From Bacteroidales bacterium UBA4230 (GTDB lineage Bacteria > Bacteroidota > Bacteroidia > Bacteroidales > UBA932), in contig DGXO01000073.1 of assembly GCA_002395605.1 (NCBI GenBank), forward strand, positions 21,382 through 30,602: DNA of 9,221 nt, read 5' to 3'. A model generated the notes under the pieces. That model searched no databases and was not told the DNA's origin. It worked only from the letters and a program-made list of their open reading frames with translations. Made by a program: the position numbers and the translations under genes. This document shows positions 1 through 7,159 of this stretch, piece by piece (position 1 is the first letter of the stretch; each line of letters begins with the position of its first letter).

Positions 1-1
1 G

Positions 2-547
2 ATCTGGGCCGACATGACCTGGGTTTACATCCTTGTCTATGACATCTGGAACTTTGCATACACCTACAACTGCCTGCCTACACACAGCTGGTACTGCGGT
101 ATTGCACTTCTTCTTGCTCCCACCATCGCCGCCCTTCTTTGGAACCGTGGCGGCTGGATCCAGAACCGTGCCAACACCCTTGCTATCTGGTGCATGTTCG
201 CACAGGTGTTCCCTCTGTTCCAGGAGACCTTCAAGAACGGTCAGCAGTGGTTCAGCTGGGCAACCCTTCCCGTGCTCTATCCTCAGGGAACTGCAACCAT
301 CGAGCAGCTTTATGCCGCTGCAGGCGGTGAGGCCGCAGTTGTGGGCACTACCGTAGATCCTTCAGTTGTGGCTGCAAATCCCACAATGATGATTGTGATC
401 AGCGCCCTTGCACTCATCACCAACGCAGTTGCACTTGGCTACATCTTCGTTCAGTCCAAGAAGCGTCACATCAATCCTTACAAGGAAGACGTGTTTGTGG
501 ACCAGAAGTACTACAAGGATGCAATGGCCCGTGCCGTTGTGGACTAA
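2..547 (+). CDS. Multi-pass membrane protein, C-terminal part (DUF5692-like), 5' truncated by window edge
   Basis: The reading frame is open to the left edge (Ile-Trp-Ala-Asp precede the first Met at base 14), so this is the end of a longer gene and the Met at 14 is probably internal. The 181 visible residues are rich in Trp, Tyr and Phe and contain about four hydrophobic segments: around the VYILVYDIWNFAY stretch, the IALLLAPTIAALLW stretch, the ANTLAIWCMFAQVF stretch, and a last helix (MMIVISALALITNAVALGYIF) near residues 125-147 counted from Met14. A charged tail of about 30 residues follows (SKKRHINPYKEDVF...), probably cytoplasmic by the positive-inside rule. From memory the pattern resembles the DUF5692 family of uncharacterised membrane proteins of gut anaerobes; this is a recollection, not a search result. 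The function is unknown. The gene ends 44 bp before a strong terminator hairpin. Confidence 0.75.
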   Translation: MWADMTWVYILVYDIWNFAYTYNCLPTHSWYCGIALLLAPTIAALLWNRGGWIQNRANTLAIWCMFAQVFPLFQETFKNGQQWFSWATLPVLYPQGTATIEQLYAAAGGEAAVVGTTVDPSVVAANPTMMIVISALALITNAVALGYIFVQSKKRHINPYKEDVFVDQKYYKDAMARAVVD

Positions 548-560
548 TTTCCGCGTGGAG

Positions 561-576
561 CTAATCGTTTGATTAG
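561..576 (+). other. Small hairpin between stop codon and terminator
   Basis: CTAATC-GTTT-GATTAG forms a perfect 6-bp stem with a GTTT loop, 13 bp after the stop codon of the upstream membrane protein gene. The loop is the same GTTT as in the larger terminator that follows. It could help protect the 3' end of the transcript or be chance. No T-tract follows, so it is not a terminator by itself. Confidence 0.35.
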
Positions 577-590
577 TAGTCACTTAAAAG

Positions 591-623
591 AAAACGTCTA
601 CCTGGTTTCAGGTAGACGTTTTT
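591..623. terminator. Bidirectional intrinsic terminator
   Basis: The arms AAAACGTCTACCTG (591-604) and CAGGTAGACGTTTT (609-622) pair perfectly over 14 bp around a GTTT loop. On the + strand the stem ends in TTTTT. On the - strand it ends in TTTT, then C, then TTTT, from the A-rich run at 587-594. It lies between two convergent genes, ending at 547 (+) and 641 (-), so one hairpin can end both transcripts. Confidence 0.93.
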
Positions 624-640
624 GTGTAAACAGCTTATGC

Positions 641-2134
641 TCAGTGTTTTACCTCCACGGGCGGCAGTTTCTTTATCTTGCGTACGGGGTCGCAGGTAAG
701 GCCGATGCCAAGTTTGTTGAAGGTTTTGCGGTCTACCTCCGATAACATGACCGTGGAATGGACCTGGGCGCCCTTGAGGGCCGGGAGCTGGTCCAGGGCC
801 AGTTTGCAGTTTTCGTCTATGAGGCTCATCATGGAGATAGCTACCAGAACTTCGTCGGTGTGAAGGCGGGGATTGTGGCCATGCAGGTACGTTACCTTGG
901 TTTTCTGGATAGGGGCAATCATCTGCTGGGGGATGAGTTTCACGTTGTGCGCAATGCCAGCAAGATGCTTTATGGCGTTGAGAAGCAGTGCGCTGCAGGG
1001 GCCAAGAAGCGGGGACGTTTCTCCGGTGAGGATGGTTCCGTCTTCAAGTTCAATTGCAGCAGTTGCAACTCCGGCTTTTTCCAGGCGCTCTTTTGCCGCC
1101 AGGGTGGTTTTGCGGTCTGCGGTAGTGATCCTGGCCTTTTTCATTACAAGGGCGTTCTTGTTAACTTCGGCCTCAGTGGCCTTGCCGTCTGCGAAGTTGC
1201 AAAGGGCTGTGTAGTAGCGCCTTATGATTTCCTGCTTGGATGCTTCCTGGCATACGTCGTCGTCACTTATGCAGTAGCCTATCATGTTCACTCCCATGTC
1301 GGTTGGAGACTTGTAGGGGGATTCTCCGTAGATGTCCTCGAAGAGGGTGTTCATGACGGGGAAAATCTCAATGTCGCGGTTGTAGTTGACGGCGGTTTCA
1401 CCGTAGGCTTCCAGATGGAAGGGGTCTATCATGTTTACGTCGTCAAGGTCTGCGGTGGCGCTTTCGTAGGCCATGTTTACAGGGTGGCTCAGAGGGAGGT
1501 TCCAAACGGGGAAGGTCTCGAACTTGGCGTAACCGGCCTTTATCCCGCGCTTGTTCTCCTGATACAGCTGGCTCAGGCACACTGCCATCTTGCCGCTTCC
1601 GGGGCCGGGGGCTGTAACAACAACAAGGGGCTTTGAGGTTACCACATAGTCATTTTTGCCGAATCCTTCATCTGAGTCAATGAGGGAGACGTTGTTGGGA
1701 TAGCCTTCAATTGTGTGGTGGAAATACACCGTAATGCCCATGTTCTCAAGGCGCTTGCGGTAAGCTTCGGCACTGGCCTGACCGTTGAAATGGGTTATGA
1801 CAACGCTGTTTACGGCAAGGTCACGGGCCAGGAATTCGTCCCTGAGGCGCAGGACATCCATATCGTAGGTGATTCCAAGGTCTGTGCGGACCTTGTTTTT
1901 CTCAATGTCTACCGCACTGATAACAATCACAATCTCAAGGTCTTCCTTGAGCTGCATGAGCATCTGGAGCTTGGAGTCAGGTTCAAAACCTGGAAGGACG
2001 CGGCTGGCGTGGTAGTCGTCGAAGAGCTTGCCGCCGAACTCCATGTACAATTTGTCCCCGAAGCGCTGGATGCGCTCCTTGATGTGCTCAGACTGGATTT
2101 TAAGGTATTTGTTGTTGTCGAACCCGTATTTCAT
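641..2134 (-). CDS. UPF0371 / DUF1846 family protein
   Basis: This encodes 497 residues, the usual size for the UPF0371 (DUF1846) family, widespread in anaerobes and Firmicutes and known structurally but not functionally. Recognisable parts are the N-terminal block beginning MKYGFDNNKYLKIQSEHI, the GGKLFDDYHASRVLPGF block (residues 34-50), a glycine-rich P-loop-like APGPGSGKM at 175-183, the FPVWNLPLSHPVN block (208-220), and GETSPLLGPCSALLLNAIKH at 371-390. The glycine-rich loop suggests nucleotide or phosphate binding, but this is inference. The protein is probably cytosolic, with no signal peptide. The frame extends upstream to an ATG ending at 2218, but the family begins at MKYGFDNN, and a perfect promoter (2165-2196) lies inside that extension, so base 2134 is the start. 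The 5' leader would be about 20-27 nt with no obvious Shine-Dalgarno. It is divergent from the aldolase gene and convergent with the left-edge gene. Confidence 0.93.
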   Translation of the reverse strand: MKYGFDNNKYLKIQSEHIKERIQRFGDKLYMEFGGKLFDDYHASRVLPGFEPDSKLQMLMQLKEDLEIVIVISAVDIEKNKVRTDLGITYDMDVLRLRDEFLARDLAVNSVVITHFNGQASAEAYRKRLENMGITVYFHHTIEGYPNNVSLIDSDEGFGKNDYVVTSKPLVVVTAPGPGSGKMAVCLSQLYQENKRGIKAGYAKFETFPVWNLPLSHPVNMAYESATADLDDVNMIDPFHLEAYGETAVNYNRDIEIFPVMNTLFEDIYGESPYKSPTDMGVNMIGYCISDDDVCQEASKQEIIRRYYTALCNFADGKATEAEVNKNALVMKKARITTADRKTTLAAKERLEKAGVATAAIELEDGTILTGETSPLLGPCSALLLNAIKHLAGIAHNVKLIPQQMIAPIQKTKVTYLHGHNPRLHTDEVLVAISMMSLIDENCKLALDQLPALKGAQVHSTVMLSEVDRKTFNKLGIGLTCDPVRKIKKLPPVEVKH

Positions 2135-2164
2135 AATGCCGATTGCTTTTTTCAATACGGGGTG

Positions 2165-2196
2165 CAAAATTAACTCTTTTGGCCGAAATCCGCAAA
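2165..2196 (-). promoter_or_regulatory. Bacteroidetes-type promoter of the UPF0371 gene
   Basis: Read on the minus strand, TTTG (2196-2193) is followed after exactly 20 nt by TAATTTTG (2172-2165). This fits the Bacteroidetes primary sigma consensus TTTG-N19-21-TAnnTTTG in every defined position. Transcription should begin a few bases past 2165, about 25 nt before the ATG at 2134. It excludes the longer upstream start for this gene. Confidence 0.82.
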
Positions 2197-2201
2197 AAAA
2201 A

Positions 2202-2232
2202 TTGTTTTTCTGTGGCATTGAGAATAAATTTG
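2202..2232 (+). promoter_or_regulatory. Bacteroidetes-type promoter of the aldolase / metal efflux unit
   Basis: TTG at 2202-2204 (three of four bases of the -33 box) is followed after 20 nt by TAAATTTG at 2225-2232, a perfect -7 box. The -7 box ends only 4 nt before the ATG at 2237, so the transcript should start at or very near the start codon. The -33 box lies back to back with that of the divergent promoter, 5 bp from the opposite TTTG. Confidence 0.75.
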
Positions 2233-2236
2233 TATC

Positions 2237-3262
2237 ATGATTTCGTTTACCTCAGATTATACGGAAGGCGCACATCCGGAAATACTTAAGCGCCTGCAGG
2301 ATACAAACTTTTGTCAAGAGCCCGGTTACGGGGAAGATTCTTTCAGCGAAGACGCCAGAAGTCTTATCCGTGAAGCCCTGGGCCGCCCGGAAGCCAGCGT
2401 CTTTTTCCTGGTTGGTGGTACTCAGACCAATTCTACGGTTATTGATGCCGTCATTCCTCATTACGGTGCCGTGATTGCCGCAGAAACAGGGCACATTGCC
2501 GTTCATGAGTCCGGAGCCGTGGAACTTAGCGGCCACAAGGTTATAATTCTTCCTTCCCATGAGGGAAAAATGGCCGCAGGGGACCTCCAGAGCTATCTTG
2601 AAACCTTTTACGCAGATGCAGCCTGGCCTCATATGGCCCACCCTGACATGGTGTACATCTCATTCCCCACGGAATACGGAACCATTTATTCCAAGGCCGA
2701 ACTTGAAGCCATCAGGAAGGTGTGCAAGGAGTACAAACTGAAACTCTTCATAGACGGAGCGCGTCTTGGATACGGCCTTGAGAGTCCTTCGGCCGATGTT
2801 ACTCTGAAAGATATTGCTAGCCTCTGCGATGTCTTCTACATTGGCGGAACCAAGGTTGGAGCCCTTTGCGGAGAAGCAGTGGTTTTCCCCGCCGGAGATG
2901 CTCCTGAGCACTTTTTCACCATTGTGAAGCAGCACGGGGCCCTTCTTGCCAAGGGAAGGCTCCTGGGCCTTCAGTTCCAGGCTCTTTTTACCGGCGGACT
3001 GTACTTTGAGATAAGCCGTCATGCAATTGAGATGGCCGCGCTCCTTAAAAAGGTATTTGAGCGCCGCGGCATTCCGTTTTACATTGATTCTCCAACCAAC
3101 CAGCAGTTCCCCATTCTTACAAAGGAGCAGATGGATGCGCTGGATGGGAAAGTGCTGTATGAGATATGGGGTAAACTTCCGGACGGCCGGTTCATTACCC
3201 GTTTTTGCACCAGCTGGTGCACGGCTCCCCGTCAGATAGAGGAGCTTGACTCCCTGCTTTAA
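2237..3262 (+). CDS. Threonine aldolase-like PLP enzyme (beta-eliminating lyase family)
   Basis: The 341-residue fold-type I PLP enzyme belongs to the beta-eliminating lyase / low-specificity L-threonine aldolase group, which cleaves L-threonine or allo-threonine to glycine and acetaldehyde. The visible landmarks are in the expected order: SDYTEGAHPEIL at the N terminus, the GGTQTNS cofactor-phosphate loop at 60-66, HIAVHESGAVE (86-96, with the His that usually stacks on the PLP ring), FIDGARLGYG (171-180, Asp173 for the PLP pyridine nitrogen, Arg176) and YIGGTKVGALCGEA with the Schiff-base Lys206. Length is typical. Exact substrate cannot be fixed from sequence; related enzymes act on other beta-hydroxy amino acids. 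The start is the first ATG and matches the family N terminus, though it lies only 4 nt after the -7 box. The metal efflux gene follows after 3 bp, indicating co-transcription. Confidence 0.9.
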   Translation: MISFTSDYTEGAHPEILKRLQDTNFCQEPGYGEDSFSEDARSLIREALGRPEASVFFLVGGTQTNSTVIDAVIPHYGAVIAAETGHIAVHESGAVELSGHKVIILPSHEGKMAAGDLQSYLETFYADAAWPHMAHPDMVYISFPTEYGTIYSKAELEAIRKVCKEYKLKLFIDGARLGYGLESPSADVTLKDIASLCDVFYIGGTKVGALCGEAVVFPAGDAPEHFFTIVKQHGALLAKGRLLGLQFQALFTGGLYFEISRHAIEMAALLKKVFERRGIPFYIDSPTNQQFPILTKEQMDALDGKVLYEIWGKLPDGRFITRFCTSWCTAPRQIEELDSLL

Positions 3263-3265
3263 ACC

Positions 3266-4483
3266 ATGAAAGACTTTTTACAATCACTTCTTAACGTAGT
3301 ATGCGAGATGGCCCCGTACCTTCTGCTGGGTTTTCTCATTGCAGGCATACTTCATGTATTTGTCCCTAAAGGCTTCTATAACAAATATTTGTCAAAGAAC
3401 AACCGTTGGGCGGTTCTGTGGGCTGCGCTTCTTGGCATCCCGCTGCCGCTTTGCTCCTGCGGGGTAATCCCCACGGCGGTTGGCCTGAGGAGGGAAAAGG
3501 CGTCAAAAGGCGCGGTGGCATCTTTCCTCATTGCTACTCCACAAACCGGAATAGATTCCATCCTGGCCACGTTCTCCCTTATGGGGCTTGGCTTTGCCAT
3601 TATCCGTCCCGTTGCGGCGCTTGTAACCGGCGTTTGCGGCGGGCTACTTGTAAACCGTTTTGTCCCGGAAGATGATGATGCCGATGTTTCGGCCTCCGGT
3701 TCCTGCGAGGTTGAAAGCGGAAACCGCATCTGGAGGGTTCTTAGGTACGCATACTACCAGATGATTCAGGACATCGGCGGGCGCCTGGTTATAGGCCTTG
3801 TGGTTGCCGCGCTCATCCAGGTGGCGGTGCCGGACGAGTTTTTCCTGAGCTTCGGCTCCGAGCCCCTTCTCCAGATGCTTGTGATCCTGGTTGTGGCAGT
3901 TCCCATGTACATTTGCTCCACGGGCAGCATTCCCGTTGCCGCAGCCCTTATCATGAAGGGCCTCTCTCCGGGAGCGGCGCTTGTGATGCTTATGGCGGGG
4001 CCTGCCGTGAACCTTGCATCTATCCTTGTGATAAGAAAGTCCATGGGGCGGCGTTTCACCTGGATTTACCTTCTTACGATAGTCGTGTTCTCTGTCCTCT
4101 TCGGCCTTCTTGTAAATGCCGTCGGCCTTGAGGTGCCCATTAACATGACTCATTCGGCCCATATGCACGGAGTGGCGGGGCCGAGCGTTTTCAAACTTGT
4201 CTGCGCAATCATATTAACCTTACTTATAACTTTTGCACTTGCTATGAAACTTTTTGAGAGATTTTCAAAAAAAACTGTAGACCCCAATACCACCGTATAC
4301 ACTGTTGAAGGGATGCACTGCAGCCACTGCGAAGCCGCCGTCGTACGCGCCGTGGAAGAGATTCCCGGGGTAGAGGAGGCTAAGGCAAGCGCCGGTCGCA
4401 AGACCCTTACCATTAAGGGTCCCGCAAAGGCGGAAGACATTAGAGCCGCAGTTGAAAAAGCCGGATACACATTTAAGGGATAG
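3266..4483 (+). CDS. SO_0444-type Cu/Zn efflux permease with C-terminal HMA domain
   Basis: The 405 residues form a two-part protein. Residues 1-330 are a permease of the DUF318/ArsP-like superfamily with roughly eight membrane segments. They carry the family signature PLPLCSCGVIPTAVGLRREKAS (59-80 region, Cys63 and Cys65), its second-half counterpart MYICSTGSIPVAAALIMKG (214-232, Cys217), and MAGPAVNLAS (243-252). Residues 343-405 are a heavy-metal-associated domain with GMHCSHC (349-355), whose Cys352 and Cys355 should bind a soft metal such as Cu(I). A His/Met-rich stretch, MTHSAHMHG (294-302), lies in a loop before the last helix. By family knowledge it exports copper or zinc across the inner membrane; metal choice is inferred. 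It begins 3 bp after the aldolase stop codon without its own visible promoter, and ends 4 bp from the convergent helicase gene. Confidence 0.9.
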   Translation: MKDFLQSLLNVVCEMAPYLLLGFLIAGILHVFVPKGFYNKYLSKNNRWAVLWAALLGIPLPLCSCGVIPTAVGLRREKASKGAVASFLIATPQTGIDSILATFSLMGLGFAIIRPVAALVTGVCGGLLVNRFVPEDDDADVSASGSCEVESGNRIWRVLRYAYYQMIQDIGGRLVIGLVVAALIQVAVPDEFFLSFGSEPLLQMLVILVVAVPMYICSTGSIPVAAALIMKGLSPGAALVMLMAGPAVNLASILVIRKSMGRRFTWIYLLTIVVFSVLFGLLVNAVGLEVPINMTHSAHMHGVAGPSVFKLVCAIILTLLITFALAMKLFERFSKKTVDPNTTVYTVEGMHCSHCEAAVVRAVEEIPGVEEAKASAGRKTLTIKGPAKAEDIRAAVEKAGYTFKG

Positions 4484-4487
4484 CTCT

Positions 4488-6623
4488 CTATTCCGGTAAA
4501 TCCGACTGTTTCAGGAATCCGGCACGGAGGGTTCTTGTAGAGCCGGTGTCGAATTCCACCTCAAAGCTGGTGTAATCCTTGTTGGCTCCCACAATCCGGC
4601 CTTCACCGAAGACGGGGTGGGTGACGGTGTCGCCAAGATGGAAAGGGGAGTTGTTGTAGTCGGCGCGCTCATCCTCAAAATCCTCGTCAAGCACATGTGA
4701 GATGTTCTTTGTCCCTTTCCAGAGTTCGGGGGACACCACGCCTTCAGTCACCAGCAGGTCCCGCTTGATTTCGGCAAGGAAACGGGAGGGGTATTTGTTT
4801 GTTTTGGCGGAGATGTTGAAGCCCTCGGATTCCGTGAGGAAAAGCGCCTGCTGGGCCCTTGTGACGGCTACATACATTAGTCTCCGCTCCTCTTCCTCGC
4901 CTTCTGTTTTGCCCTCGCGGATTGTGCGCATGTTGGGGAAGATGCCCTCGCTGAGGCCGAAGATAAACACGTAGGGGAACTCCAGGCCCTTTGCCTGATG
5001 GATGGTCATGAGTTTGATGGTAGGGGTGTCCTTGCGGTGGTCCTCATTGGTGTAGAGGGCTATGTCCTGAAGGTAGTCGGCCAGGGTGCTTTCCTCAGGG
5101 GTACGGACGCTTTCGTAGAAGCGGATGGAACTGAGGAGTTCGTCAAGGTTCTCAAGTCTGTCTTCGTCCTGGTCTTCGCGAACCATCTGCTTGTAGCCGG
5201 AGCGGTCCAGGAGGCGGTTCAGAAGGTCACTGACCCTGTGCTCCCTGGCGTACTGCTTTGCATCTTCAATAAGGCCGATGAACCCCGCCGCCTTGACGTC
5301 CCCCTGTATCTGGAGTGCGCTGTAAAGGGAGATGCCCCTGGATTCTGAGAGGGCTCTGACGGAGTCAAGGAATTTTCGGCCCAGTTTCCTGGAGGGCACG
5401 TTGATTATGCGCTCGAAGGAGAGGTCGTCGTCCTGGTTGTTTACAAGGTGCAGATAGGCAAGCGCATCCTTTATTTCCTTCCTCTCAAAAAAGCGTGTGC
5501 CGCCCCAGATGGCATATTCCAGATGGGCATTAAGGAGTTCTTGCTCCAGGGCCCGGGACTGGTAGCTGCTTCTGTACAGGATGGCAATCTGGTTGGGCCT
5601 GGCCCCGCCTGAAAGGATGGCCTTTATCTGGGAAACAATCCATTCCGTTTCCTCTTTCTCGCTTTTGCCGTGGAAGTGGATGACTGCCCTGCCTTCCGGC
5701 TTCCGCGTGAAAAGGTCTTTGGGAATGCGGTTTTTGTTGTTAGATATCACGCAGTTGGCAATGTCAAGGATGCGCGGGGTGGAGCGGTAGTTTTCGTCCA
5801 GGATGATAGTCTTGTCGGCGGCAAACTGTACAAAAAGGTCTGGGCGGGCGCCTCTCCACTGGTAAATGGCCTGGTCCGGGTCTCCAACCACAAAGAGGTT
5901 GCGGTGCTTGGCGCTGAGGCGCTCCAGAAGGTCCCAGTCGTCAAGGTTGCAGTCCTGGGCTTCGTCCACCATTATGTAATTGAGGGCGTTCTGCCAGTGC
6001 TCACAGGCATCCGGGAAGTGGTCCAGGATGTACTTTGTGACATTCATGAGGTCGTCGAAGTCCAGCGCATAGTGCTTCATCTGGCGGCTCACGTAGCCGC
6101 AGAGGCGGGAGGTTCGGCGCATTTCGTCGGAGATCTTTGAGCCCGGCAGCATATAGGTCTGGATATAGCCGTTAAGGGCTTTTTCGGCCCCTATGGCCTC
6201 CAGGAACTGTTTCACGGTCTTTTCCGTGCGCTTGATGCCCATCTCGTCCATGGTCTGCTTGGCTATGGCCTTGGAGTCTTCCTCGTCCAGAACGGTGAAG
6301 CTTTTTGGAAAGCCAAGGCGGTATATTTCCTGCCGAAGGAACTTGACGCAGAAACCGTGCAAGGTGCAGACGAAGTCGTTGTAGTCTCCGCTTTGGACCA
6401 TGGCGGAGATACGGCTGCGCATCTCTGCGGCCGCCTTGTTGGTGAAGGTGAGGCACAGGATGTTGGCGGGGTCTATGCCCAGCACGTTTACTATGTAGGC
6501 GTAGCGGTGGGTGAGTGCCTTGGTCTTGCCGGTCCCGGCTCCCGCAACCACGCGGATTCGGCCCTCTGTGGCCTCTACGGCCTCCCTCTGGCGGGTGTTC
6601 AGTCCTTGGAAGATATCGTTCAT
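4488..6623 (-). CDS. PcrA/UvrD-type superfamily 1A DNA helicase
   Basis: The 711-residue protein is a 3'-5' ATP-dependent DNA helicase of repair and replication. The SF1 motifs are all present in order: Q motif LNTRQREAV (8-16), Walker A AGAGTGKT (27-34), Ia LTFTNKAAAEM (58-68), Walker B VDEAQD (219-224), III GDPDQAIYQWRGA (247-259), IV DENYRS (276-281), V MTIHQAKGLEF (539-549) and VI YVAVTRAQQAL (584-594). The C terminus (about 663-708; GDTVTHPVFGEGRIVG and a following beta-rich part) matches the Tudor-like RNA-polymerase-binding tail of PcrA/UvrD, so this is not Rep or RecB. Motif II reads DEAQDCN where DEFQDTN is usual. The frame opens further upstream to 6794, but that extension overlaps the YqaA-like gene and lacks helicase sequence, so MNDIFQGLN at 6623 is the start. 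It lies 32 bp after the YqaA-like gene, probably in the same transcript. Confidence 0.93.
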   Translation of the reverse strand: MNDIFQGLNTRQREAVEATEGRIRVVAGAGTGKTKALTHRYAYIVNVLGIDPANILCLTFTNKAAAEMRSRISAMVQSGDYNDFVCTLHGFCVKFLRQEIYRLGFPKSFTVLDEEDSKAIAKQTMDEMGIKRTEKTVKQFLEAIGAEKALNGYIQTYMLPGSKISDEMRRTSRLCGYVSRQMKHYALDFDDLMNVTKYILDHFPDACEHWQNALNYIMVDEAQDCNLDDWDLLERLSAKHRNLFVVGDPDQAIYQWRGARPDLFVQFAADKTIILDENYRSTPRILDIANCVISNNKNRIPKDLFTRKPEGRAVIHFHGKSEKEETEWIVSQIKAILSGGARPNQIAILYRSSYQSRALEQELLNAHLEYAIWGGTRFFERKEIKDALAYLHLVNNQDDDLSFERIINVPSRKLGRKFLDSVRALSESRGISLYSALQIQGDVKAAGFIGLIEDAKQYAREHRVSDLLNRLLDRSGYKQMVREDQDEDRLENLDELLSSIRFYESVRTPEESTLADYLQDIALYTNEDHRKDTPTIKLMTIHQAKGLEFPYVFIFGLSEGIFPNMRTIREGKTEGEEEERRLMYVAVTRAQQALFLTESEGFNISAKTNKYPSRFLAEIKRDLLVTEGVVSPELWKGTKNISHVLDEDFEDERADYNNSPFHLGDTVTHPVFGEGRIVGANKDYTSFEVEFDTGSTRTLRAGFLKQSDLPE

Positions 6624-6655
6624 GTTACGCTTTTGGTTATACGAAAACCTGAGGA

Positions 6656-7132
6656 TTATATCATGCCCATAAGAATGGTCCACACAAGGAAACGGAGTGT
6701 TCTGCCAACCAGAAAGAGAAGGGAGGTAAGCCAGGGATTGGTCTTGTAGAAACCAAGAGCGATGGAGAAGACGTCTCCCACAAATGGGAACCAACTCACC
6801 AGGGCCAGCCAGATGCCGTATTTGTCAAAATAGCCTTTCTGCTTTTCCAGTTTTTCTCGGTTAACTTTGAAGAGTTTCTCTATCCAATCCCATCGGCCAA
6901 TCCATCCCAGGCCGAAAGTGGTGAGGTTGCCAAGCCAGTTTCCCGCCACTGCCACAGCCAGGCAAGCCCAAGGGTTGGATGTCATTTGGAGCATAGTGAT
7001 ATACAGGACATCGGCACTGAAGGGGACAACCGTGGCGGACAGAAAAGTCCCGATGAACAGGCCCCACAGGCCCCAGGCACCCAGATCCGGCAGGCGCTCC
7101 AAAAGGTCTGTTATGACTATGTCAAAATACAT
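6656..7132 (-). CDS. YqaA/DedA-like inner membrane protein (SNARE-associated domain family)
   Basis: The 158-residue membrane protein resembles the YqaA branch of the DedA/VTT superfamily, some members of which move phospholipids between leaflets. Features are a first hydrophobic stretch ending in FLSATVVPFSADVLYI (30-45, the position of the family's F-x-E-x-x-x-P-F-P-S-E block, here with Ser in place of the acidic residue), a second helix with AVAGNWLGNLTTFGLG (61-76), an amphipathic charged segment (80-104), then a WFPFVGDVFSIALG motif (114-127) and a last helix to the C terminus. The Arg in GRTLRFLVW (143-151) is also family-typical. The start ATG lies 27 bp after the peptidase stop codon. 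No -33/-7 pair is visible there, so it is likely read from an upstream promoter. The specific substrate is unknown. Confidence 0.85.
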   Translation of the reverse strand: MYFDIVITDLLERLPDLGAWGLWGLFIGTFLSATVVPFSADVLYITMLQMTSNPWACLAVAVAGNWLGNLTTFGLGWIGRWDWIEKLFKVNREKLEKQKGYFDKYGIWLALVSWFPFVGDVFSIALGFYKTNPWLTSLLFLVGRTLRFLVWTILMGMI

Positions 7133-7159
7133 GGGGGCCGATTGTTCTCCACTAATTTC

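Noticed and set aside
1600..1612. The glycine-rich PGPGSGK of UPF0371 as a classical P-loop NTPase Walker A
   Set aside because: The required Thr/Ser after the Lys is Met here, and no matching Walker B is evident, so an ATPase call is not supported.
758..1636. A 292-codon open frame on the + strand inside the UPF0371 gene
   Set aside because: It lies entirely antisense to a well-supported family gene, and its translation shows no recognisable domain. Long antisense frames are expected opposite GC-rich third positions.
3644..4168. A 174-codon open frame on the - strand inside the efflux permease gene
   Set aside because: Its composition is low-complexity and rich in His, Lys and Arg, as expected for a frame opposite membrane-helix codons, and the + strand gene is clear.
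4461..4496. A CCGGA ... TCCGG inverted repeat across the end of the efflux gene, considered as a terminator
   Set aside because: The stem is only 5 bp, the loop about 26 nt, and no T-tract follows.
5670..6140. A 156-codon open frame on the + strand inside the helicase gene
   Set aside because: It is antisense to helicase motifs Walker B, III and IV, with no domain of its own.
6624..6794. An N-terminal extension of the helicase frame by 57 codons
   Set aside because: It overlaps the end of the YqaA-like gene, has no helicase-like sequence, and the helicase family starts at MNDIFQGLN.
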